From an uncultured Bacteroidales bacterium (GTDB taxonomy: Bacteria > Bacteroidota > Bacteroidia > Bacteroidales > Bacteroidaceae), in assembly GCA_945837185.1 (NCBI GenBank), contig CAMAMZ010000132.1:1-5181 (forward strand): 5,181 nt of DNA, read 5' to 3'. Position 1 is the stretch's first letter. Each line of letters opens with the position of its first letter. The position numbers and the translations under genes are program-made. Below, one piece after another: positions 1-5,181 of this stretch. The notes under the pieces were generated by a model, which was not told where the DNA came from, did not search any database, and saw only the letters and a list, made by a program, of their open reading frames with translations.

Positions 1-113
1 TGGGATTGGCAAGCATGCTTTCCGACAAGAAAGAGGAAGGTAGAAAGGCCTTGCTAAAAGCCAAGGAATTAGGCGATGCGAGAGCTGACGAGTATCTGGA
101 GAAATATAAATAA
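1..113 (+). CDS. C-terminal end of a Sel1/TPR-like repeat protein (5' partial)
   Basis: This open frame enters from the left edge (first full codon at base 3) and ends at a TAA at 111-113, leaving 36 visible residues. The tail is strongly charged and helical and contains ALLKAKELGDARADEYLEKY. That resembles the second helix of a Sel1-type repeat, where a small-residue/AxxxG-D-xxAxxxL pattern recurs and the final helix caps the solenoid. Sel1 and TPR proteins usually act as protein-interaction scaffolds, but the partner and role of this one cannot be told from the fragment. The frame is supported by being open to the edge and by the codon and residue composition expected of a real protein. The stop lies just before the 22-bp tandem repeats, so the repeats are outside the coding region. 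The family call rests on about one helix pair and is tentative. Confidence 0.5.
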   Translation, partial: GLASMLSDKKEEGRKALLKAKELGDARADEYLEKYK

Positions 114-119
114 AGTTCA

Positions 120-196
120 GCGGTTAGAGAGAACATCCTTTGCGTTTGGAAAGAACATCCTTCGCGATTAGGAAAAACATCCTATGCGATGGGAAA
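120..196. repeat. Tandem 22-bp repeat, about 3.5 units
   Basis: Three units lie head to tail at 131-152, 153-174 and 175-196, each exactly 22 bp. All share AACATCCT, then a GCG at the same offset, then a G-rich/A-rich end (GGAAA-like). Units 1 and 2 match at 18 of 22 positions. A degenerate half unit precedes them at about 120-130 (GCGGTTAGAGA against GCGATTAGGAA). Since 22 is not a multiple of 3 and the array follows the stop codon of the upstream gene, it is not a protein repeat. The period is close to two turns of B-DNA, which would place each unit on the same helix face. There are no spacers, so it is not a CRISPR array. Its function is unknown; it may be a minisatellite or a protein-binding array. 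Confidence 0.75.
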
Positions 197-261
197 GGAA
201 ATAGATTCGTCAAAATTATGGCGTGATGCTCATGCAATGATTTCACATTAAAAATGATGAA

Positions 262-295
262 TGCGACCTTTTGCTTATTGCGACCTATTTCCTAT
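262..295. repeat. Tandem 17-bp duplication
   Basis: Two adjacent 17-bp copies lie at 262-278 (TGCGACCTTTTGCTTAT) and 279-295 (TGCGACCTATTTCCTAT), identical at 14 of 17 positions. The spacing is exact with no gap, which suggests a local slippage duplication followed by point changes. No coding role is apparent. Confidence 0.55.
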
Positions 296-329
296 TATCG
301 TGTTTGCTAAAAAGGTTTTTAAGCAATAC

Positions 330-378
330 ATCAAAGGGCTGGATACCTCACTCAGTATTCGGCCCTTTGATATTTTTG
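330..378 (+). terminator. Long-stem hairpin with T run, probable intrinsic terminator
   Basis: The left arm at 330-346 (ATCAAAGGGCTGGATAC) pairs with the right arm at 355-371 (GTATTCGGCCCTTTGAT). Together they form a 17-bp stem with an 8-base loop (CTCACTCA), followed by ATTTTTG at 372-378. Two pairs (340-361 and 342-359) are U-G wobbles in plus-strand RNA but A-C mismatches in minus-strand RNA. Both the stem and the T run therefore favour function in a plus-strand transcript, most simply the one from the gene ending at 113. It lies 216 bp past that stop codon, which would leave a long 3' UTR. The porin converges from the other side and may also use this stem. Confidence 0.65.
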
Positions 379-398
379 CCCAGAGCAATGCCCTGGGC
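378..398. repeat. GC-rich inverted repeat next to the terminator hairpin
   Basis: GCCCAG at 378-383 pairs perfectly with CTGGGC at 393-398 across a 9-base loop (AGCAATGCC), and TTTCT follows on the plus strand. It sits directly after the T run of the longer hairpin, giving a paired-hairpin layout. It could be a back-up terminator or part of an interspersed intergenic element. The sequence alone does not decide between these. Confidence 0.5.
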
Positions 399-469
399 TT
401 TCTGAACTATTACGATTTCGTCCGACTTATACAACAGGCATCAAACGTTATACCTTAATCGGCCTTGCT

Positions 470-1615
470 TTAGAAGCGGAACGACATTTCAATATCTACC
501 AAAGAATAATTATGCTTGTCGGGATCGGCAATGCTACGATCATTGATAAAGGCATACTCGCCTGTTATCTGCAGATTTTTGGTGAAATTATAATCCAATC
601 CAAACTCATATTGTGTCTTTTGTTTGGAAGCATCGCCAGAAGGTTGATACATGTCGTAACGAGCTTTGGCATGAAACTTCTTCTTCACGATAGGTGCAAT
701 GACCACTGCATACACACCCTGCGCCTTGTCGCCATTGCCACTCAATGCACAGTCTTTGGCATCGCTCGCATTCTGATAGCGTGTCTTGAATGCCTCACCG
801 GTGGAATGTGCATATTCCGAGCGGAAGGTCCAATCGTTACATACATACTCTGCCGAGAACGCATATCGACGCTGTGCCAGACTGCGCACGCCAGAGGTGG
901 CTTGACCGTTGGCTGTTGTCCAGCTGCCCTTGCGCGCGTAAGAACCACGCCATCCAAAGGCACCAAGGCGCATACCCTTCACGGGCATCACCCATACACC
1001 GCCAATAATATCCTTCTGCTGGTCAACATCTGCCATGTTGGTACCTTGACCGTTGAACACGCCCACCTGATAGTGCAGCAAGTTACGCCCATTGGCATTC
1101 TTCAGGAAATCACCCTGAATCTGCACACCTATATCGCGTCCGTTACTCGCATGCGCACCTGCCCTATCGCTAAAACCTGCAATGGCACTAATCACCTGAC
1201 TGTAACCCATAAATCCTTGGTCTACAGGGTGCATAGGGTTCTCAAAAGTAAACGGACGCTTAAATTGTCCGGCTTTCACCTTGAAATAGTCATACTTCTG
1301 CCACTCGGCAAAGAGGTCAACCACACGTGGTGAACTGCCTAACGTGCTTGTATTTCCGTTAAACTGTATCTGTGCCTTCCAGTAAAAGTCGTCAAGGATT
1401 CTGCCATCGAGCGAAACCCTGGCCAGTCGCAAATTGAACGAGTTTGATTTTGCATTTTCTTTACCAGAAGCCTGATACTGGATAATGCCATATCCAGAGA
1501 GTTTTACATTGTTAATCCATTGTGCAAGGTTCTGTTGCGCCTGTACGCCCATTGCCCAGCATGTCGCCAAAGTTAGAATGATCGATTTTCGCATTTTTAT
1601 ATTTTTTATTGTCAT
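470..1615 (-). CDS. Outer-membrane porin, OprO/OprP-type beta-barrel
   Basis: This 381-residue protein has a signal peptide at the N terminus: basic residues (K7, R9, K10), a hydrophobic core SIILTLATCWAMG, and a likely cleavage after VQA at residue 26. The rest alternates polar and hydrophobic residues in short strands and ends in a terminal phenylalanine (SFRF), typical of outer-membrane barrels. The segment KVKAGQFKRPFTFENP (residues 112-127) matches the GQFK-PF-E hallmark of the phosphate-selective porin O/P family. Other strand-like stretches include YGIIQYQ near 42-48, KAQIQFNG near 80-87 and HYQVGVFNGQG near 181-191. The family forms channels for small anions or other solutes; the substrate cannot be read here, and the name does not prove phosphate selectivity. 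The ATG at 1613-1615 gives the longest frame, but an in-frame ATG at 1592-1594 (residue 8, MRKSIILTL) makes a more canonical signal peptide and follows an A-rich leader, so the true start may be there. The gene lies 79 bp after rlmD on the same strand. Confidence 0.85.
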   Translation of the reverse strand: MTIKNIKMRKSIILTLATCWAMGVQAQQNLAQWINNVKLSGYGIIQYQASGKENAKSNSFNLRLARVSLDGRILDDFYWKAQIQFNGNTSTLGSSPRVVDLFAEWQKYDYFKVKAGQFKRPFTFENPMHPVDQGFMGYSQVISAIAGFSDRAGAHASNGRDIGVQIQGDFLKNANGRNLLHYQVGVFNGQGTNMADVDQQKDIIGGVWVMPVKGMRLGAFGWRGSYARKGSWTTANGQATSGVRSLAQRRYAFSAEYVCNDWTFRSEYAHSTGEAFKTRYQNASDAKDCALSGNGDKAQGVYAVVIAPIVKKKFHAKARYDMYQPSGDASKQKTQYEFGLDYNFTKNLQITGEYAFINDRSIADPDKHNYSLVDIEMSFRF

Positions 1616-1630
1616 GTATATTTTGTTCTA

Positions 1631-1660
1631 ATTCTATAACGGTCATAATGTTGCTCCAAA
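1631..1660 (-). promoter_or_regulatory. Possible weak promoter for the porin gene
   Basis: Read on the minus strand, TTTG at 1660-1657 is followed after 18 bases by TATAGAAT at 1638-1631. This partly resembles the Bacteroidetes layout of a -33 TTTG and a -7 TAnnTTTG, but the -7 box is poor. A start near 1624 would leave about 9 bases before the upstream ATG and about 30 before the ATG at 1594, which slightly favours the latter start. The TTTG is also the T run of the adjacent hairpin. Confidence 0.3.
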
Positions 1661-1687
1661 AGCGTCTTCCCTCCACAAGAAGACACT
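1657..1687 (-). terminator. Hairpin after rlmD, weak terminator candidate
   Basis: On the minus strand AGTGTCTTC (1687-1679) pairs with GAAGACGCT (1669-1661) through nine pairs, one of them G-U, around a 9-base loop. TTTGG follows. It begins 7 bases past the rlmD stop codon, the usual place for an intrinsic terminator, but the T run is short. Read-through into the porin gene is therefore possible. Confidence 0.45.
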
Positions 1688-1694
1688 CCCTATC

Positions 1695-3137
1695 CTATTC
1701 GATGGCTGTGAGCAACACCACGTTCTCCACATGGGGCGTATGAGGGAACATGTCTACCGGTTGCACCCGACTCACTTTATAGCGCACATCCAGCAGTGCC
1801 AAGTCACGAGCTTGCGTGGCCGGATTGCAGCTCACATACACGATGCGTCTGGGAGCCGCCCGCAGTATTACATCTACTACATCTGGATGCATGCCTGCAC
1901 GAGGTGGATCGGTGATGATGACATCGGGACGTCCATGAGCAGCAATAAAATCATCGGTAAGTAAATCCTTCATGTCGCCCGCATAAAACAAGGTATTGTC
2001 GATACCATTGAGTCTGCTGTTCTCCTTGGCATCAGCAATGGCCTCAGGCACATATTCTATACCCACCACCTTACGCGCCCTTCGAGCCACAAAGTTGGCT
2101 ATTGTTCCTGTGCCCGTATAGAGGTCGTAAACCAGTTCGTTGCCTGTGAGTGCGGCAAAATCCCTTGCCACACAATACAGATGATAAGCCTGATCGGTAT
2201 TGGTTTGGTAAAAGCTCTTCGGCCCCACCTTGAAACGCAATCCTTCCATGGTTTCAAAAATGTGGTCGTTCCCTTTGTAGCACACCACCTCCAGATCGCC
2301 AAAGGTATCGTTGCATTTCTGATTGTCAACATACATCACCGAAGTGAGTTGCGGGAAACGTTCAGCCATATGCTCGAGCAAGGCCTCTGCACGCGCCTTA
2401 TCGTCGTCCTGTTCAAAATGGAACTGCACGATGAGCATCCACTCACCCGTGTTGGAGTTTCTGATCACTATATCACGAAGCAAACCCGTCTGGTTTCTGA
2501 TGTCGAAATAGCTGATTTGATGGGCATTGGCATAGTCGCGAAGTTCGTTACGTATGTCGTTGTGCAGATTGTCCATCAAATAACATTTCTCTATCGGATA
2601 GATCTTGTCGAACGAACCCGTGATATGAAATCCTATGGCCGATTCTTTCAAAGCCTCGCCGTTTCCTTCCTCCCGAGGGGGCATGGCCGCAAGTTCCTCT
2701 TTTGTAAACCACCGTTTATTGGCACAGCCGAACTCCAGCTTGTTGCGGTAAGCAATGGTCTTTTCCGAACCCAGAATAGTATCAAACGGAGGCAAAGCCA
2801 CCTTACCTATTCTCGACAATTGGTCGAACACCTGTTGCTGCTTGGCCTTGAGTTGTTCGCTGTACAAAAGGTTTTGCCATTTGCATCCGCCACACACACC
2901 GAAATGACTGCACACGGGTTGTGTGCGCAACTTGCTCGGCACCACAATACGCACAGCCTCTGCCTCACAATATTTATGTTTCTTCTTCCGAATCTGCAAG
3001 TCAACCACATCACCAGGCACAACAAAAGGCACAAACACTGCCATCTCATCGATGTGTGTAATGCACTTTCCCTCTGCTGCTACAGCCTCGATTGTTACGT
3101 TCTCAACGATTGGAAAAGGTTTATGTTTACGTGTCAT
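1695..3137 (-). CDS. rlmD: 23S rRNA (uracil-5-)-methyltransferase, RlmD/RumA family
   Basis: This cytoplasmic enzyme transfers a methyl group from S-adenosylmethionine to carbon 5 of a uridine in 23S rRNA, by homology U1939. Residues 8-68 fit a TRAM RNA-binding domain (VENVTIEAVAAEGKC through PGDVVDLQIRKKK). An iron-sulfur site follows, with C76, C82 and C85 in CSHFGVCGGC and a likely fourth ligand, C185, in PIEKC. The Rossmann-like SAM domain shows DLYTGTGT (338-345) and DPPRAG (410-415). The catalytic cysteine is C437 in VSCNPAT, and the likely proton-abstracting glutamate is E471 in PHVENVVLL. SFYQTN (308-313) carries the conserved substrate/SAM-binding glutamine. At 480 residues it is somewhat longer than the E. 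coli enzyme (about 430). The extra length includes a charged stretch near 143-165, which I believe is common in Bacteroidetes. The start at 3137 places the TRAM domain right at the N terminus and lies about 30 bases after a consensus promoter element. The subfamily (RlmD, RlmC or dual RlmCD) is less certain than the reaction. Confidence 0.92.
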   Translation of the reverse strand: MTRKHKPFPIVENVTIEAVAAEGKCITHIDEMAVFVPFVVPGDVVDLQIRKKKHKYCEAEAVRIVVPSKLRTQPVCSHFGVCGGCKWQNLLYSEQLKAKQQQVFDQLSRIGKVALPPFDTILGSEKTIAYRNKLEFGCANKRWFTKEELAAMPPREEGNGEALKESAIGFHITGSFDKIYPIEKCYLMDNLHNDIRNELRDYANAHQISYFDIRNQTGLLRDIVIRNSNTGEWMLIVQFHFEQDDDKARAEALLEHMAERFPQLTSVMYVDNQKCNDTFGDLEVVCYKGNDHIFETMEGLRFKVGPKSFYQTNTDQAYHLYCVARDFAALTGNELVYDLYTGTGTIANFVARRARKVVGIEYVPEAIADAKENSRLNGIDNTLFYAGDMKDLLTDDFIAAHGRPDVIITDPPRAGMHPDVVDVILRAAPRRIVYVSCNPATQARDLALLDVRYKVSRVQPVDMFPHTPHVENVVLLTAIE

Positions 3138-3166
3138 ATTTTGGGTTTGCTTAATATTTTTGTCAG

Positions 3167-3174
3167 CAAAGTTA
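3167..3174 (-). promoter_or_regulatory. rlmD promoter, -7 element
   Basis: The minus strand reads TAACTTTG, a full match to the Bacteroidetes primary sigma-factor -7 consensus TAnnTTTG. Transcription would begin near 3161, leaving a leader of about 24 bases before the ATG. No good TTTG lies at the expected -33 spacing (the site reads AGGTG), so the promoter may be of moderate strength. Confidence 0.6.
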
Positions 3175-3277
3175 CAAATTAATTGCTATTTATCACCTTT
3201 TTATTAATAAAAAAGCCACACACCAAATTAAAATACCAAAAAATGTAATGTCGAGGTTGCATATTTTTCTGTAAATG

Positions 3278-3309
3278 TTTGTAGGTTTTCTAAAAATACG
3301 TTATCTTTG
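3278..3309 (+). promoter_or_regulatory. ppdK promoter, -33 and -7 elements
   Basis: TTTG at 3278-3281 and TATCTTTG at 3302-3309 are separated by 20 bases. Both match the Bacteroidetes consensus (TTTG, about 19 bases, TAnnTTTG). Transcription would start near 3315, giving a leader of roughly 50 A-rich bases with no Shine-Dalgarno sequence, as expected in this phylum. Confidence 0.75.
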
Positions 3310-3365
3310 CAGAAATAAGAAATTGTCACACTATAAAAATTAAAAAATAGAAAGACTTAATAACT

Positions 3366-5181
3366 ATGAGTGAAAAAAGAGTTTATACCTTCGGAAATGG
3401 TAAAGCCGAAGGTAATGCCCAGATGCGTGAAGCTCTTGGCGGAAAAGGTGCCAATTTGGCTGAAATGAACCTTATTGGCGTTCCTGTTCCTCCCGGTTTT
3501 ACTATCACAACAAGTTGTTGTAATGAATACTACGAGGTTGGCCAGGAAAAGATTATGGAAATCCTGCAGGATGAAGTGAACGCAGCCGTCAAGCACACCG
3601 AGGAGCTTATGAACTCCAAATTCGGTGACGTAAAGAATCCTCTGCTCGTCAGCGTTCGTTCTGGTGCACGCGCCTCCATGCCCGGTATGATGGACACCAT
3701 CCTCAACCTTGGTTTGAACGACGAAGTTGCTGAAGGCTTAGTGGCCAAGACAGGCAACCCCCACTTCGTTTACGACTCTTATCGCCGTTTCGTACAGATG
3801 TATGGTGACGTTGTGCTCGAAATGAAGCCTGTGAACAAGGAAGACATCGACCCGTTTGAGGAAATCATCGAGCAGGTGAAAGCTGAGCGCGGTGTGAAAC
3901 TGGACAAGGATCTTTCTGTTGAAGAACTGAAGAAACTGGTACAACTCTTCAAGACAGCCATCAAGGAGCGTACAGGCAAAGACTTCCCCAACGATCCTAT
4001 CGAGCAGTTGTGGGGTGCCATCTGTGCTGTGTTCCGCAGCTGGATGAACGAACGCGCCATCCTCTATCGTAAGATGGAAGGTATTCCTGATGAGTGGGGA
4101 ACCGCAGTAAGCGTAATGGCCATGGTATTCGGCAACATGGGCGACACCTCAGCTACAGGTGTATGCTTCAGCCGCGATGCAGGTAATGGCGAGAATCTTT
4201 TCAATGGCGAGTACCTCGTCAACGCACAGGGTGAAGACGTTGTGGCTGGTATCCGTACTCCGCAGCAAATCACCAAGATTGGTTCACAGCGTTGGGCAGA
4301 GCGTGCCGGTATCAGCGAAGAAGAGCGTGTGGCCAAATATCCTTCTATGGAAGAAGCTATGCCCGAAATCTACGCACAGCTCTACGATCTGCAAGACAAG
4401 CTTGAGAAGCACTATCACGACATGCAGGACATGGAGTTCACCGTACAGGAAGGCAAACTGTGGTTCTTGCAAACTCGTAACGGCAAGCGCACCGGTACCG
4501 CTATGGTGAAGATTGCCATCGATTTGCTGCACGAAGGTTTGATCGATGAGAAGACTGCTATCATGCGTTGTGAGCCCCAGAAGCTCGATGAGCTCCTCCA
4601 CCCCGTATTCGACAAGAAGGCTCTTTTGAAGGCCAAAGTCATCACACAGGGTTTGCCCGCATCACCGGGTGCCGCATGTGGACAGATTGTATTCCACGCT
4701 GACGACGCTCAGGCATGGCATGCCGATGGCCACAAAGTAATCATGGTACGTATTGAGACTTCTCCTGAAGACCTCGCAGGTATGGCATCTGCCGAAGGTA
4801 TCCTCACTGCCCGTGGTGGTATGACCTCTCACGCTGCCGTTGTGGCACGTGGTATGGGTAAGTGCTGCGTATCAGGTGCTGGTGGCATCAATGTTGACTA
4901 TAAGGCTAAGACCGTTGAGATTGACGGCACAGTATATAAGGAAGGTGACTACATCTCTCTGAACGGTTCAACCGGACAGGTTTATGCAGGTGAGGTTCCA
5001 ACTAAGGCTGCTGAGCTTAGCGGCGACTTCAAGGAGTTGATGGACCTCTGCGACAAATATACCAAACTGCAGGTTCGCACCAATGCTGATACTCCCCACG
5101 ACGCACAGGTTGCACGCGACTTCGGCGCCAAGGGTATCGGTCTTACACGTACAGAGCACATGTTCTTCGAGGACAAGAAGA
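3366..5181 (+). CDS. ppdK: Pyruvate, phosphate dikinase (3' partial)
   Basis: The frame opens at ATG 3366-3368 and stays open for 605 codons to the window edge, about two thirds of a family protein of roughly 870-910 residues. The enzyme reversibly converts pyruvate, ATP and phosphate to PEP, AMP and pyrophosphate in the cytoplasm, linking glycolysis and gluconeogenesis. The N-terminal ATP-grasp part shows GGKGANLAEM (25-34), VSVRSGARASMPGMMDTILN (95-114), GDTSATGVCFSRD (259-271) and NAQGEDVVAGIRTPQ (286-300), then WFLQTRNGKRTG (366-377). The swivelling phosphohistidine domain follows, with catalytic H489 in ARGGMTSHAAVVARGMG. The threonine two residues before it (T487) corresponds to the site targeted by regulatory kinase/phosphatases in plants and some bacteria. 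The C-terminal PEP/pyruvate barrel begins near 560 and shows GLTRTEHMFFE (592-602) before the cut, so its active-site residues beyond that cannot be checked. The start agrees with the family N terminus (YTFGNG) and follows a consensus promoter. Codon choice strongly favours C-ending ATC, AAC and TTC, suggesting high expression. Confidence 0.96.
   Translation, partial: MSEKRVYTFGNGKAEGNAQMREALGGKGANLAEMNLIGVPVPPGFTITTSCCNEYYEVGQEKIMEILQDEVNAAVKHTEELMNSKFGDVKNPLLVSVRSGARASMPGMMDTILNLGLNDEVAEGLVAKTGNPHFVYDSYRRFVQMYGDVVLEMKPVNKEDIDPFEEIIEQVKAERGVKLDKDLSVEELKKLVQLFKTAIKERTGKDFPNDPIEQLWGAICAVFRSWMNERAILYRKMEGIPDEWGTAVSVMAMVFGNMGDTSATGVCFSRDAGNGENLFNGEYLVNAQGEDVVAGIRTPQQITKIGSQRWAERAGISEEERVAKYPSMEEAMPEIYAQLYDLQDKLEKHYHDMQDMEFTVQEGKLWFLQTRNGKRTGTAMVKIAIDLLHEGLIDEKTAIMRCEPQKLDELLHPVFDKKALLKAKVITQGLPASPGAACGQIVFHADDAQAWHADGHKVIMVRIETSPEDLAGMASAEGILTARGGMTSHAAVVARGMGKCCVSGAGGINVDYKAKTVEIDGTVYKEGDYISLNGSTGQVYAGEVPTKAAELSGDFKELMDLCDKYTKLQVRTNADTPHDAQVARDFGAKGIGLTRTEHMFFEDKK

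Larger units (their letters stand above)
114..469. other. Convergent intergenic region with repeats and hairpins
   Basis: This 356-bp spacer lies between the ends of two converging genes, and I find no convincing gene in it. It carries, in order, a 22-bp tandem repeat, a 17-bp tandem duplication, a long hairpin with a following T run, and a second GC-rich hairpin. The rest (about 400-469) shows only a weak, wobble-rich inverted repeat (around 425-450) that could lie in the 3' end of the porin transcript. A 65-codon frame at 261-458 runs through the duplication and both hairpins, and I regard it as spurious. Confidence 0.7.
3138..3365. other. Divergent rlmD-ppdK intergenic region
   Basis: These 228 AT-rich bases separate two divergent genes and hold a promoter element for each. 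Between them lies a perfect 16-bp AT palindrome at 3198-3213 (TTTTTATTAATAAAAA). It is just upstream of the rlmD -7 element and might be an UP-like tract or an operator, though AT-rich palindromes arise easily by chance. I see no gene and no riboswitch-like structure here. Confidence 0.6.

Noticed and set aside
120..196. A mini CRISPR array
   Set aside because: Units are contiguous with no unique spacers, the units are diverged, and no cas gene is nearby.
261..458. A 65-codon plus-strand open frame in the spacer
   Set aside because: It runs through the tandem 17-bp duplication and both hairpins, has no promoter element or recognisable domain, and its composition is that of translated structured non-coding DNA.
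512..1333. Long plus-strand open frame (273 codons) opposite the porin
   Set aside because: The opposite strand encodes a coherent porin with a signal peptide, family motif and terminal aromatic residue. The antisense product is rich in Cys, His and Ile with no domain, as expected of a shadow frame.
2181..3182. Long plus-strand open frame (333 codons) opposite rlmD
   Set aside because: rlmD has every expected catalytic and iron-sulfur motif on the minus strand. The antisense frame has no recognisable family and covers the rlmD promoter as well.
3198..3213. Intrinsic terminator at the AT palindrome
   Set aside because: The stem would be entirely A-T and lies between divergent promoters, so there is no upstream transcript that needs to end there.
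3357..4645. Several short minus-strand frames and a plus-strand 116-codon frame within ppdK
   Set aside because: All lie inside the uninterrupted ppdK frame, whose motifs are intact. They are shadow frames from its codon bias.

Overview
The window looks like chromosomal DNA of a Bacteroidales bacterium, most likely Prevotella-like. Three things point there: AT-rich intergenic regions with Bacteroidetes-type promoter elements (TAnnTTTG) in place of sigma70-type boxes, no Shine-Dalgarno sequences before the genes, and a gene set typical of that order (an OprO/OprP-type porin, a Bacteroidetes-style RlmD, a pyruvate,phosphate dikinase). The genus is an inference and cannot be fixed from this stretch alone.

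Layout. Bases 1-113 hold the last 36 codons of a plus-strand gene, probably a Sel1/TPR-like repeat protein. Bases 114-469 are a non-coding convergent spacer with unusual structure: about three and a half tandem copies of a 22-bp unit, a tandem 17-bp duplication, and a strong 17-bp-stem hairpin followed by a T run and a second GC-rich hairpin. Bases 470-1615 (minus) encode an outer-membrane porin. A small terminator-like hairpin separates it from rlmD (1695-3137, minus), which encodes an iron-sulfur, SAM-dependent 23S rRNA uracil-5-methyltransferase. Bases 3138-3365 are a divergent intergenic region carrying a promoter for each neighbour. From 3366 to the right edge runs ppdK (plus), the first 605 codons of pyruvate,phosphate dikinase, cut off by the window end.

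The genes do not form a pathway. The porin acts in outer-membrane uptake, RlmD in ribosome maturation, and PPDK in pyruvate/PEP interconversion. rlmD and porin are co-directional but probably transcribed mostly separately; rlmD and ppdK are divergent, each with its own TAnnTTTG element. I see no defence system, mobile element, CRISPR array, tRNA or rRNA. The genes are ordinary core genes; the least explained sequence is the repeat-bearing spacer at 114-469.
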